Shown here: positions 6,657 through 15,782 of the stretch, one piece after another | Numbering within the stretch: position 1 is the stretch's first letter | Layout: the number at the start of each line of letters is the position of its first letter | Source of the DNA: Euperipatoides rowelli | Lineage: Eukaryota > Onychophora > Udeonychophora > Euonychophora > Peripatopsidae | Strand: one strand, 5' to 3' | Length of the DNA: 20,118 nt | Assembly (NCBI GenBank): GCA_003024985.2 | Contig: PXIH01S0014151.1 | Position numbers and translations under genes: made by a program | The notes under the pieces: model-generated | The model's database searches: none | Told to the model about the DNA's origin: nothing | Seen by the model: the letters and a program-made list of their open reading frames with translations, nothing else

Positions 6657-8840
6657 TCTTTTATGAGAATTTTTACTTATTATTAAGTCCATTTGCTGGT
6701 AATCATATGCTGCATCAATAAATTCATGTATTAGTTTATATTTGCTATTTTGTGAGAAAAACTTTTTATTTTCATTTACAATACGCTTGGCTTTTTCAAC
6801 CTCGACTTCTAGCAACAGAGTAACAGGAAAAGATCCTTTAACCTCTTTAGCAGCAGTTGCGTCATCAAAAATATTACAAATGGCAAAGATTTCACCATCT
6901 TTAGTGACAGAGGTGTTATTCTCATGGTTTTTTTGAGATGACTCAGTCTCATTGATCCATTCATTGCCGTCTGAAGGCAATACATATCCTTCAGGATCAC
7001 GAATGTTAGTTGAAGTTATTTTTTTTTGATTAAGTGACTCTCTTCTTGAAGAATAGCCACCCAAGGTAGACCCGTTAAGAGATGAATCCTTCCCGACTAT
7101 ACTTGGATAGTCCCTAATTTGATCCACAATTAAAGATGAATCAGGAACGTGTTTTGGGGCATTGAGTTCCCAAACAGGAACACCTGGATCCCTAGCAGTC
7201 CCATCACTAAGGCTACCTTTAGCAAGTGTTGTACTATTAGCTCGATTTTCTAAATTCTTAAGCAAAGCACTTTTCCATGGTGCAGGTTGGCCATTGATAT
7301 CTGAGTTTTTACGAGTCTGAGAAACAAAGTTGGAAATTAACTCACTCTTCTTAAGAGACCTGCAATTTTGACGAATGTGGCCTTGCTTCCCACACTCGAA
7401 GCAGCGCGGAAACCCATCAGAAACGCTGATCTTAAATGATTGACCAGCAAAATCAATGGATATTTCATCAGGAAAGTCAACATCCTTATTGACCCGCACC
7501 CAAATCTTACGGCGGTGGGATTTAATATGTTTTAAAGATGCATTGACTCCCGGGGCAAATACAAACCTACAATCATCGGGTGAGCACTTACCAAAGGAGG
7601 TCAAAGCTGCACAAATAGATGCATGAGGTATGAAAGGTGGGACATTGTTAAGTAGTAGAAGAACGGGTTTTTCAGCCAGTCTGTATGCTTTAACCCAAGA
7701 GTTATTAATGCTAAGACCAGTTTGAATAATTTTATTTGCGTCAGATGGAATGCGGACTGTAATCTCAATACGTGTTCGATCGTCCCCCTTAAAATATAAG
7801 ACATTACCATCACCAACAATTTGTCCAGCGGCAGATAGGTAGTCTTGGAAAGTATAACCAAAAGAACGAGGCACCCAAATGGTTGATTGAAGGTATCCCT
7901 CAAGTACAATGGTCTCATCACGCTCCTTTGTTGCATTTGTATTATTATCTGGTAAGTTTGAGGGCTCACCACTAGGTGCTCTAGAAGATGATGTGCTTGG
8001 GACCCCGATATTCAGTTTGTTAAGGGGGTCTATTGATGGTTTATGAGCTTGAACCTCATTGTTAAGGTTCAATGAAGCAGAGGATGAGCATATTGCTAAT
8101 TCTGTATTATCAATAGGAGTCTGAGCGCTATTAATCCACTCGGCAACATTCAATGTATCAATCTTAGAGTTGTCCAGACTTTTGTTTAGGTTATGCTCAG
8201 AAATATTCCTATCAACAAAATGAAGTTTCTTATTAGGAGATTGTTTAACAGAGACCCGACTGGATACACGCTTGGTTATTTTTGTAAGACAAGTAGATAT
8301 TGGAGAAGTATCCTTTAAGAACTCCCTCTTCATGTTTTGAGTGGGAGATACTAACACTGTTTCTTCCTCAGTGTGTGTTACAAATTCACTTTCCCAAGTG
8401 ACATCTCCATCCTCTTCACTAGATTGATTCCTAAAAACTTGATCCAACTGTACTTGCAATTTAAGCTGTTCAAGTGGCAGACAGGCTTTATTCTGCACCA
8501 CTTCAAGAGGGCCTGAATTCCCTCGGTTAGGTATGTCAGAGAAGCATGGCTCGATGGAGTCCTCTGATACATATAAGTCATCATGCAGATTAACCCCTTC
8601 TGCCTGAAGTTCATCTGAAATATAACACTGATGGGTAGATTTCACGATTTCCCCATGTGTAGGAACAAGGGGACATCTGATTTCAGGGCCACCAGTACGG
8701 ATGTCGTGTTTAAAAAGACTCACCATAGATTCTTGTGAAGAATCTACATCAGGGTCCTCAAAGCCCACGTGAATTGAGTGAACCTCCTTATCCTTCACAT
8801 TGGTTGCAGAGGGGCCTATCAGTGGCGAGGCATCTGCCAT
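6600..8840 (-). CDS. Element A ORF1, Gag-like RNA-binding protein
   Basis: A 746-residue ORF1 expected to coat the LINE RNA. The N-terminal 300 residues are low in complexity and partly acidic. Residues about 310-475 form the part conserved with B (EKPVLLLL, PHASICAAL, SHRRKIWVRVN) and may be an RRM-like fold; this is tentative. One CCHC knuckle, CFECGKQGHIRQNC, spans 480-493. The start MAD is shared with B. The last 20 or so residues do not match B, but another frame does (PSEDDLSS-ASTS against PSYDDLSSVTSTNS) and runs to a TAA at 6560-6562. A one-base excess in the C-runs at 6644-6656 is the likely cause, so the true end is probably near 6560. Confidence 0.9.
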   Translation of the reverse strand: MADASPLIGPSATNVKDKEVHSIHVGFEDPDVDSSQESMVSLFKHDIRTGGPEIRCPLVPTHGEIVKSTHQCYISDELQAEGVNLHDDLYVSEDSIEPCFSDIPNRGNSGPLEVVQNKACLPLEQLKLQVQLDQVFRNQSSEEDGDVTWESEFVTHTEEETVLVSPTQNMKREFLKDTSPISTCLTKITKRVSSRVSVKQSPNKKLHFVDRNISEHNLNKSLDNSKIDTLNVAEWINSAQTPIDNTELAICSSSASLNLNNEVQAHKPSIDPLNKLNIGVPSTSSSRAPSGEPSNLPDNNTNATKERDETIVLEGYLQSTIWVPRSFGYTFQDYLSAAGQIVGDGNVLYFKGDDRTRIEITVRIPSDANKIIQTGLSINNSWVKAYRLAEKPVLLLLNNVPPFIPHASICAALTSFGKCSPDDCRFVFAPGVNASLKHIKSHRRKIWVRVNKDVDFPDEISIDFAGQSFKISVSDGFPRCFECGKQGHIRQNCRSLKKSELISNFVSQTRKNSDINGQPAPWKSALLKNLENRANSTTLAKGSLSDGTARDPGVPVWELNAPKHVPDSSLIVDQIRDYPSIVGKDSSLNGSTLGGYSSRRESLNQKKITSTNIRDPEGYVLPSDGNEWINETESSQKNHENNTSVTKDGEIFAICNIFDDATAAKEVKGSFPVTLLLEVEVEKAKRIVNENKKFFSQNSKYKLIHEFIDAAYDYQQMDLIISKNSHKRPPSPLRGRPFLLCINFRK

Positions 8841-9674
8841 TTCAGAGCAATAACGTAGTAGACTCAGAAGAATGAAAAATAGAAAACTACCTGTTTAGAA
8901 GTGGTCAGAGAATGCAAAGAAATACTAAAATATGGCAGCGATATTCAAAAAAACCAAAATTAGTATGTTACCTATGTTAAATTATCTTTAAGCTGTAAAA
9001 ATTTAGTAAAAACGAAAACAAAGCAAAAAATTAAAATTGTGCTTGTTCAGAAAGAATCAGGATATGTTATTTATATATGGCCAAAAAAAGTTGCTTAGTA
9101 AAATAATGAAAATTGACTGAGATATTAGAGAAAAACCAAAATTTGTATGTTTCCCATGTTAATTCTTTCTTAAGCTGTAAAAATTTTGAAAAATAAGGAA
9201 AATAGAAAAAATGAAAATTGTGCTTGCTCAAAAAGAATCGAAATATACTAATTATATAGGTAAACACTCAAGAAAATTTCGAAATTTTCAAATTTTAATT
9301 GAAGAAACACTAGGGGAAGATCATCAGCCTATGTTCTCCATGTTAAAACTTATCCCCATGTTAAATTCTCTAATCATGTAAATTTTTAAAAAAATCTTTA
9401 AAAAAGGACTTAGAGAAATTATTTTAATTGGACTGGTGCCGAATAGTAAAGTTTATATAGGCCCAAACAAAGAATTTTTCCAAAATCTTGAAAAACAAGA
9501 CCAGGAAAGGGCAGTAACTAAAAAGTCCTATGCTCCCTATGTTAAATAGAAACCCAAAAACGAAAGTAACTAAAAACGTGGATTTATGACAGAAATTTTT
9601 TTAAGAAATTTATAAAATTAGTCTCAACTTGTAGGTCTCTACCTAAGCTTTCCAAATATATATAATTTAACAGT

Positions 9675-9682
9675 CTTACCTC
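9675..9682 (-). promoter_or_regulatory. Possible splice donor in element A leader
   Basis: GAGGTAAG on the transcript strand, a strong match to the U2-type donor, about 85 nt from the element 5' end. The same eight bases lie at the same place in B (19487-19494), in surroundings that otherwise differ. A TATATATA block follows by about 15 nt in both. Removal of the repeated leader as an intron would be possible, but no acceptor is proved. Confidence 0.35.
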
Positions 9683-9740
9683 AAAAAATCACTGAGCAAA
9701 TGTCCAGAAACCAGGAGCACAGGTTTTGACCAACCTTACA

Positions 9741-9759
9741 GGCTGAATACCATTCAGCC
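9741..9759 (-). other. 5'-terminal hairpin of element A
   Basis: GGCTGAA pairs with TTCAGCC around TACCA, 4 nt from the element 5' end. In B the corresponding hairpin is GCTGACTT with AAGTCAGC (19555-19572), so several pairs differ but the stem is kept. Confidence 0.65.
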
Positions 9760-9763
9760 AATC

Positions 9764-9802
9764 AGGGTTAGGGTTAGGGTTAGGGTTAGGGTTAGGGTTA
9801 GG
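9764..9802 (+). repeat. Telomeric TTAGGG tract 2 between elements A and B
   Basis: Thirty-nine bases, 6.5 perfect TTAGGG units, filling the whole gap between the 5' end of A and the antisense 3' end of B. The right boundary has the same phase as at the other two joints. Perfect units suggest recent addition, for example by telomerase, before element B was added. Confidence 0.97.
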
Positions 9803-9830
9803 TGTAGATCATCCTACCTCCTCATTTGGG

Positions 9831-9862
9831 ATACTTCCACCTTGGTAGAGGGGTAGAAGTAT
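9831..9862 (-). other. 3'-terminal hairpin of element B RNA
   Basis: ATACTTC pairs with GAAGTAT, with ACC and GGT nearer the loop TTGGTAGAG. It matches the hairpin at 269-300 with a compensating pair change. Confidence 0.7.
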
Positions 9863-9900
9863 TGGGCCCCGAGAGTTGGAGTGTAAGGAATCGAAAATTC

Positions 9901-9906
9901 TTTATT
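9901..9906 (-). promoter_or_regulatory. AATAAA word, element B 3' end
   Basis: On the transcript strand, 98 nt before the element end, matching the position in A and C. Confidence 0.45.
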
Positions 9907-9936
9907 GATAGTCAAAGACAAAGCAATAGATGAAAA

Positions 9937-9962
9937 GTTCTACAAATAGATATCTGTAGAAC
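9937..9962 (-). other. Conserved second hairpin, element B 3' end
   Basis: A perfect 8-bp stem, GTTCTACA with TGTAGAAC. Compared with A, G-C in the stem has become A-T with pairing restored. Confidence 0.72.
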
Positions 9963-10117
9963 GAAAGAAGACATATGATAGTTCTAAATTTCCTTTTTAA
10001 TAATGTATATGTACTTCTGAGGAAAATCTGAAAGAAATAAAACGTGGTAATTCCTGATAATAAAAACGAAATTTAAATATGTTGATGTCAATGTAATCTG
10101 AAGGGATCCCCATCTCG

Positions 10118-10137
10118 TGTTCGGCTACCCCCGAACA
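10118..10137 (-). other. CTACCC-loop hairpin, element B
   Basis: TGTTCGG pairs with CCGAACA around CTACCC. It is the counterpart of 845-866 in A, with one fully compensated pair. Confidence 0.65.
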
Positions 10138-10703
10138 AAAAGATGGAGAGGGGGAAAAGGAGGGATACAAGTTCCTCTGCAAAAAGAACAACTTAATGTC
10201 AGTCTACAGGAGGAGGACAAGGTGACTCCCGGTGACTTTGCTAAAAAGCAAACCAAAGAGTCACATCCCCCTCACAGGAACAGGAGGTACTGGGAATCTC
10301 TGTGTACGGTGTNCAATAAATTGCACACCAAGAAAACACAATCCAACACTCATGGGCGGGGTTTTAATCCTCTTTAAGCAGAAATTCACCCAGGAGTATT
10401 GTTGAGAGGGGAGGGAGGAAAGGAAGGGAAGTGAAAGAATGAAGGTAAAAAGGATTAATGAGGTGATAATAAGAAGAATAAACCAAAGAAAACACTAAAT
10501 TCAATACAATTTATAATACATAAAAGACATTTACAGACAAAACTTTTCTCATTTTCAATCATTCATTCAAGGGAGGGAGGACTTAATTTTAACATCACAA
10601 AATAATTCAAGAGGTCTATCACCCTCAGTTAGTCACCAAATATATAAATTATTTTAGTGATTACAACATGAGCTCAAAAGAAAGCATGGAACTCATTATG
10701 AAA

Positions 10704-10775
10704 ATATACGTCAATTCCAGACGATCTGGAGACCAGTACATTAAAATCTCCAGCCTGCCAGGTAAACACTACTCG
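10704..10775 (-). other. Hairpin plus GACCAGTACAT block, element B
   Basis: ATATACGTCAATTC leads into the stem TCCAGA (10716-10721) with TCTGGA (10725-10730), then GACCAGTACAT and AAACACTACTCGTA. The A counterpart at 1739-1759 has another stem sequence in the same flanks. Confidence 0.5.
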
Positions 10776-10870
10776 TATTTTCCAAAACTGAGAGTTTTAG
10801 GTCCTCAAGTCGCAAAAAAGAAAATAATAAGGCCATGGCAAAGGGAAAGAGGAGCCAGCGCCAACGCGAG

Positions 10871-10984
10871 GTAGGCCAACCCAGACTGGAACTGTATGGG
10901 GCCCCGCTGCGCCACACAGTTAGAGAGAGCAGTGATGCACTTCCACAGCCTACTCTCTCTACCAGCCTGGGCACACTGAGGATA
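10871..10984 (-). other. Three-way-junction RNA motif, copy c
   Basis: Plus-strand view: outer stem CTGG (10886-10889) with CCAG (10962-10965); hairpin 1 AACTGT.TGG (10890-10899) with CCA.ACAGTT (10912-10921), loop GGCCCCGCTGCG; hairpin 2 TAGAGAGAG (10921-10929) with CTCTCTCTA (10953-10961). Flanks GTAGGCCAACCC and GGGCACACTGAGGATA match copy b. In the outer stem, C-G has become T-A and A-T has become G-C relative to copy b. Confidence 0.75.
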
Positions 10985-11995
10985 CGCCTTCAGAAATGAA
11001 TCATTTTATCGGCACTGCCACCCCTCTCCCGGTCATCGGCAAATAAAAAAAGACACTCATATCGAAGTTAAAAACCTAGTAAAACAACACAAGAATATGC
11101 ACAAACAAGTTAGTTTTGGGTACCCACTTTTCACAAAAGAAATCATCCTATTCCATTAGCAGCATGTGAGACTACGTCAAACAGAAGTGGCCCTGTAACA
11201 GGTTTGCTTGCCTTAAGAATCAACTTTCTTTCCATTTCACCTTTACTAAACTTACAGCTAACACTCCCCCTGTCCTTCATCCATACTTGGCGTTGGGTCG
11301 TGACCAACTCCCATTCCAGCATGCCCTCCACACCCCAGCTCACGATATACGTCAATTCTGAAAGACGAAGTCACCCACCAGCCATGACCTGGCATTTTAA
11401 CTTTCTGAGTGATTGTCCAGACCCTCCTTTCCCATTCCCTCATCCGGCCTGAAAGCAGGGTGAGGAGAATAATACATGTGCACTATCCCTGACAGAGCAC
11501 AAGGCAGGGTTGACTCGCACCTCAGCCAGCCCCCCACTTACTAACTCCTGCTGGTCCGTTGAAGCAGAGGTCGTTTATAGACATACCCCCCGGTCTCCAG
11601 CAGGTAAGTCGAGCATTTCCCAAGAAGCTTAGAAAAGTGCTCTGGAGGAAGCCTGTCAGTGCCAATTTTGAAAAACTTCACTACTATCCAATCCGGTCAC
11701 CCGACAAGTGGTGTGACTCCGCACATTTCCTTCAACAATTCCCGGGGCATGAGTAGCATGCAGAAATAAGACTCAAAGGCATGCAACCCATTTGCCCTCA
11801 TTCAGACAGCAGGACTAGGGTAATTAGCAACTTTCTATATCTTTACAGTGATATTCCAATGATTCCCCAGTACACTTATGCACCCCTCACTACCACAAGA
11901 AGACACAGTCCCAATGTACATTTTTTCCTTTGTTCATTTAAGCTACAACATAGAATTAACACATAACACATAATAATCAATACAATTTCACCAAT

Positions 11996-12391
11996 CTAGC
12001 ATTCACTCCAATATAGAGGCAACTGATTACGCTCCATTAACTTGGATTTCAAAGCTCCCAGGAAGTACATAAGCATTGCCCTATACCATAACCTGGGATC
12101 TCGAACTCTTCTTAGATCCTGTTTAGAGGATGTGATGAAGTATCTATATGATGTATAGATGAAAAGAAACAAGGGGATTCTTCTGAGTGAGGGACCCATT
12201 TTGACCATTTTCTCAGCATGAGTACCCTCACATTGTTTGACCTTGTCTTTTAGTAGCTGTTTAAGATTGGATCTTTCAGCTCTCATCATGTTTGTAAATG
12301 AGCAATCTTCAAAAATGTGTAAGTCTGTAGGTGTTACTGCCCCACAAATGATACAATCTGGGGAGTTTGTCCAATGCATGGCAAAATTACG
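11996..12391 (-). pseudogene. C-terminal part of element B ORF2 after the TGA
   Basis: The same frame as the main ORF2 continues for 131 codons after the TGA. It carries the zinc motif CX2CX8HX4C (CIIC, then H and C in HIFEDC) that ends ORF2 in element A, and ends at the TAG at 11996. With this part ORF2 is 1221 residues, as expected from A. The protein made from this copy would lack the zinc motif unless the stop is read through or is an error. Confidence 0.85.
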
Positions 12392-15300
12392 TCAGGGATT
12401 TGCAAGCCGATTGTGGAATGCACGCCAAGTGACATCCGCCCATTTCCCTGGAGTCAAATTATTCCAGATTTGACCCCACTTTACACCCTCACCATCTATC
12501 TTAACTATTGGTGACACACTTGGGGTAACATATAGAATACTCAAGTAGTTGTGATAAAAATCATGTGTTGTCAGTTCTAGTAGGGGTCTGTCATTCCTGA
12601 ATTTAAGGGCTTTGGCCCTTACCAAAATTCTTGGGATTAAATTAAGGTGTAGTTTCAGACTCCCTTCTTTGGTTCCTAAAATTTGCTTAGTAGGATACAT
12701 TGAGGCAAGAAAGTCTGTAATTCTGCTGGAGAATTCATCAGCATCCTTCAATTTACATATGGAGTTCACCACCTCACCTATCGAATAGTCGGTGCATCGA
12801 GCAGACCAGTCGGGAGGTCTAACTCCAAAGTGTGACAAAGTCCGGTTCCAATATGCTGGTTGAGCATACAGTTTGTCTAGCTTCCCAAGTTTGGGGCAAA
12901 TATCCACAATGTCTAAGGTCCTCCAGAGCTCTTTATATTCTGGAGGAAGGTTGCCTTTTGCAAAAGCATTGGCTCTTGCAAGGAATAGCCCTGGACCCAA
13001 TCCTCCGGGAACACATTCCCCAAGTAAAGCTTGCATGACCTGGGATTCTAGAGTAGGAACTTCCGCATGAGCAATGCGCCTGAGTCGGGAAAACCTACAT
13101 GTCGCAATGCGGGAAGCAAGGTCAGGAAAATGTAATCCTCCAACTTTCTTGGGGAGAATCATTGTTTTCCTAGCTATCCATTTACGATGGTTTGGCCCCC
13201 AAAATGCACTCACCAAAACACTGTTTAGTGACTTCACTTCATATGGGGTGGGCACAATAACATGAAACAGGAAAGTCATTTTTGACACTAGTAGGGCTTT
13301 TATAATGTTAATTCGTTGGGAATACGACAGGGTCGAGATGAAAGCACCGATTTTATTAGCAACCGATTTGACATCATTTATCAATTCCCGATAACACATC
13401 CTATCTGCAATGGGCAATCCAAATATGATCCCCAAGGACTTGAAGTGCGAATTAGAAGGCTTCAAATCCTTATATTTTAAGAAGTGATCCTGAGTCATTG
13501 TCCTTGAGGCTGAGAAAATCTGTGATTTTTCCACATTAAGACTCGCCCCTGCAACTTTTCCAAATTGGTTGAAGATCTCAATTGCTTTATCAAAGCCCTC
13601 CGCAGACTTCAAGAAAAGTGAGATGTCGTCTGCATAGACTGAGACCGGGAAGGTTTTCTTCCCAATCTCAAAGGCAACATCAGAGAGCTTATCCTTTAGC
13701 ATTCTGACTAATGGTTCCAGAAAAAATGAATACATAATCCCTGAACAGGGATCACCTTGCTTCACACCACGTCTAACTAAAATAGGACAAGTCAGAGAAC
13801 CGTTGATCACTAGATGTATAGACGAGCCTCTATACATCAGTGCCAACAGTCTCCTTGCATGATTGGAGGCTCCCATGACCTCGAAGATACTATCAAGGAA
13901 ATCATGGGACACCGAATCAAAGGCAGCCCTTTGATCCAGTGATGCCACCAGCAAAGGCTGGTTGAATTTACGGGCAAACCAGACGAGATCTCTGGTAGCC
14001 GTAATATTCCCCAACATGCATCTCCCAGCAATTGAGTATGTTTGTTCCGGTGATATCAGTATTTCAGCAATTCGATTCAGACGGAATGCCAAGACTTTTG
14101 AAAAAATCTTGTAGTCCTGGTTCTGGACACAGATGGGCCTCCAGGAACAGAACTCCTCAGGGTTACCCTTCTTAGGTATGAGAATTGTGAAAGCCTCCCT
14201 GAAGGAGTCTGGGACTTTGGCCTCTCTAAAGACTTCTTCTATAACTCTATATAAGGGGTTAATCAGCTGATCTCTAAATACTTTATAAAATTCATTTGGA
14301 AGCCCATCCAGTCCAGAACACTTACCATTTTTCAGGTTAGAGATTATCTGGTAGACTAGTTGTTTGGGGGGTACCTCAACCAGACTTTCTGATTGTTCCC
14401 TAGACATACATGGGAGTACCTTTAAAAACTCAGACTCCCCCCTACAGCTTTTAAACTCCGCAAGCTGAGCACTGGTAAATTTAATAATAGCCGCTCTAAC
14501 TTCTTCGGGACTTTCATACCATTTTCCATCAATCCTGAGCCTATTAAATTCAGCAGAAGCCTTCTTTTTAAATTTCCACTTGAAGTCCCCCCAAATAGAT
14601 GATTGGTCTTGTAGGAAGCTGTGACCCAGCTTAAAGCTTTCACGCATAATGCAGGCAGGACCACCAGAAGTTGGAACCCGAATGTCACCCATTACAGCAG
14701 CTTCATACTCATTATTCTTTGGGAAACCGCCCGTCCTGACATTACTCTTTTTTCCTGCCTGTGCTCTTCTCTCACATAATAGTTTCATTCTTCTACTCTC
14801 GCTTTCTACTTCATCAACGAACAAAGGAAGTGAAGATTTAAAGTTATCCCAGGACTCAAGAGGGGAGTTTTTATTGGTTTCAAAAAACTCCTTTATATAC
14901 TTAACAATGGCACTAACAGCTATCTGATCACTTAATATTCGAACGGGAAAGCGCCAAATGGGTAATCTATTTACACCCAAAATAATTTTGGGCCTAACCA
15001 CCACTTTGAGAGCACAATGGTCAGAATAGGCATATTTAACCAATGCGATTGTAGCATAGCTCTCACTGAGGAGTTTTGATGACATGAATACCTTATCAAG
15101 TCGTGAGTTACCCCTCAGAAACATTGCTCCTAGGGAATTACCTTTTAAACTTTCCCATATATCACTCATTTGGAAGTTCTCTAGTGAGCCATACATAGTA
15201 CATTCNATTATTGCCGAGGGGTCTCTGTTAAAGTCCCCGGCAAGGATTACATTCCTGCCCCTCAATCTCTCCACAACTGAACGCATTCTAAGGATGACAG

Positions 15301-15661
15301 ACAGCCGAGTCCTCATAGGCTTATTAGGGACATAGATAGAGATTAAAGTCACCCACCCCCCTTTAAATTTTATATCAACTGCTGCCATTGTCCCAGTGTC
15401 CCAATCAATATCCTGAAGGGGTTTGACCTCCGTGACTCCAGATTTTTCTTTTACAAGGATTGCTGAGCCCCACCTGCCATTAGCACCAGGGAGTGACATA
15501 AAAGCTCTCCATTTTGTATTGTTTACAATTAATTTGGCAGTTTTAGTTTCCTGGATACAGGCCATGTCGACCCCCTGCTCATCAAGAAAAGCAAGGAGTC
15601 GACATTGCCTGTCCAAAGAGGAAATTCCAAGAGTATTTAATGAGATGATTTTTAGATCCAT
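12392..15661 (-). CDS. Element B ORF2, endonuclease-reverse transcriptase
   Basis: A 1089-residue fused ORF2 protein. APE endonuclease: N9 in SLNTLG, E38 in IQETK, WG 64-65, Y110 in ISIYVPN, D143 and N145 in AGDFNRD, D189 in SRLDKVF, D214-H215 in SDHC. Reverse transcriptase: IPKKG near 495, SWRPICVQN, motif A LDQRAAFD (575-582), motif B GVKQGDPCSG (632-641), YADD (676-679), motif E LGIIFG near 743. All catalytic residues are present. The frame ends at a TGA where element A has Asn (PNRNFKM against P-stop-RNFAM), so it is a nonsense change, not the family's own stop. An N at 15206 falls in the endonuclease. The start is 121 bases after the ORF1 stop and aligns with that of A. Confidence 0.93.
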   Translation of the reverse strand: MDLKIISLNTLGISSLDRQCRLLAFLDEQGVDMACIQETKTAKLIVNNTKWRAFMSLPGANGRWGSAILVKEKSGVTEVKPLQDIDWDTGTMAAVDIKFKGGWVTLISIYVPNKPMRTRLSVILRMRSVVERLRGRNVILAGDFNRDPSAIXECTMYGSLENFQMSDIWESLKGNSLGAMFLRGNSRLDKVFMSSKLLSESYATIALVKYAYSDHCALKVVVRPKIILGVNRLPIWRFPVRILSDQIAVSAIVKYIKEFFETNKNSPLESWDNFKSSLPLFVDEVESESRRMKLLCERRAQAGKKSNVRTGGFPKNNEYEAAVMGDIRVPTSGGPACIMRESFKLGHSFLQDQSSIWGDFKWKFKKKASAEFNRLRIDGKWYESPEEVRAAIIKFTSAQLAEFKSCRGESEFLKVLPCMSREQSESLVEVPPKQLVYQIISNLKNGKCSGLDGLPNEFYKVFRDQLINPLYRVIEEVFREAKVPDSFREAFTILIPKKGNPEEFCSWRPICVQNQDYKIFSKVLAFRLNRIAEILISPEQTYSIAGRCMLGNITATRDLVWFARKFNQPLLVASLDQRAAFDSVSHDFLDSIFEVMGASNHARRLLALMYRGSSIHLVINGSLTCPILVRRGVKQGDPCSGIMYSFFLEPLVRMLKDKLSDVAFEIGKKTFPVSVYADDISLFLKSAEGFDKAIEIFNQFGKVAGASLNVEKSQIFSASRTMTQDHFLKYKDLKPSNSHFKSLGIIFGLPIADRMCYRELINDVKSVANKIGAFISTLSYSQRINIIKALLVSKMTFLFHVIVPTPYEVKSLNSVLVSAFWGPNHRKWIARKTMILPKKVGGLHFPDLASRIATCRFSRLRRIAHAEVPTLESQVMQALLGECVPGGLGPGLFLARANAFAKGNLPPEYKELWRTLDIVDICPKLGKLDKLYAQPAYWNRTLSHFGVRPPDWSARCTDYSIGEVVNSICKLKDADEFSSRITDFLASMYPTKQILGTKEGSLKLHLNLIPRILVRAKALKFRNDRPLLELTTHDFYHNYLSILYVTPSVSPIVKIDGEGVKWGQIWNNLTPGKWADVTWRAFHNRLANP

Positions 15662-15782
15662 AATTTATTTTAAGATATTAATTAGTTACTTATCAATATT
15701 GTTAATTCTTTAACTCGAATCAATTTATATTATGTATTTAGTAGTTTCCTTATCACTAATCATTCATTGTTGCTTGAGGGAA

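Larger units (their letters stand above)
241..9763 (-). mobile_element. Element A, near full-length LINE in a telomeric array
   Basis: A 9.5-kb non-LTR retrotransposon on the minus strand. In transcript order: 5' hairpin (9741-9759), leader (8841-9763), ORF1 (8840-6560, frame break near its end), endonuclease (6415-5507), reverse transcriptase (5510-2769), 3' UTR (2768-241). TTAGGG tracts abut both ends, and no other target-site duplication is seen. Its 5' boundary is set by comparison with element B (shared GATTG, hairpin, then CAGCCTG-AAGGT) and by the abrupt start of TTAGGG. The APE-RT-CCHC layout and the two-ORF form fit the L1/Tx1 group. It is more A+T-rich than B. A long 3' UTR and a telomeric joint are also features of Drosophila HeT-A, which belongs to a different lineage. 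Confidence 0.88.
8841..9763 (-). other. 5' leader of element A with decayed ~180-bp repeats
   Basis: No gene. A+T-rich. TAAGCTGTAA recurs at 8989 and 9171 and a weaker TAATCATGTAA at 9371, giving about three degenerate copies 182-200 bp apart, each with an ATGTTAA word beside it and TATATAGG-like words (near 9070, 9251, 9452). The distal 250 nt is recognisably related to the leader of B, including TTTCTGTCA-AAAT and the TATATATTT block. A promoter role, as for L1 5' UTR monomers, is inferred. Confidence 0.6.
9803..11995 (-). other. 3' UTR of element B (2.2 kb)
   Basis: Non-coding by the same reasoning as for A. It contains the conserved terminal block, the CTACCC-loop hairpin (10118-10137), a hairpin/GACCAGTACAT block (10704-10775), three-way-junction copy c (10871-10984), a second copy of ATATACGTCAATTC (11345-11358, first at 10704-10717), and GTTTATAGACATACC (11573-11587). 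The first ATATACGTCAATTC block precedes copy c and the second follows it, so this module was duplicated in B, as the junction motif was in A. Short open frames at 10668-10874, 11204-11452 and elsewhere have no support. An N lies at 10313. Confidence 0.75.

Noticed and set aside
9310-9340. CTGATGA on the minus strand as a hammerhead ribozyme core
   Set aside because: No correctly placed stem II with GAAA and no closing stems; the match is one short word.
10668-11966. Small open frames in the B 3' UTR as genes
   Set aside because: No motif, no counterpart in A, and they overlap conserved RNA structures.
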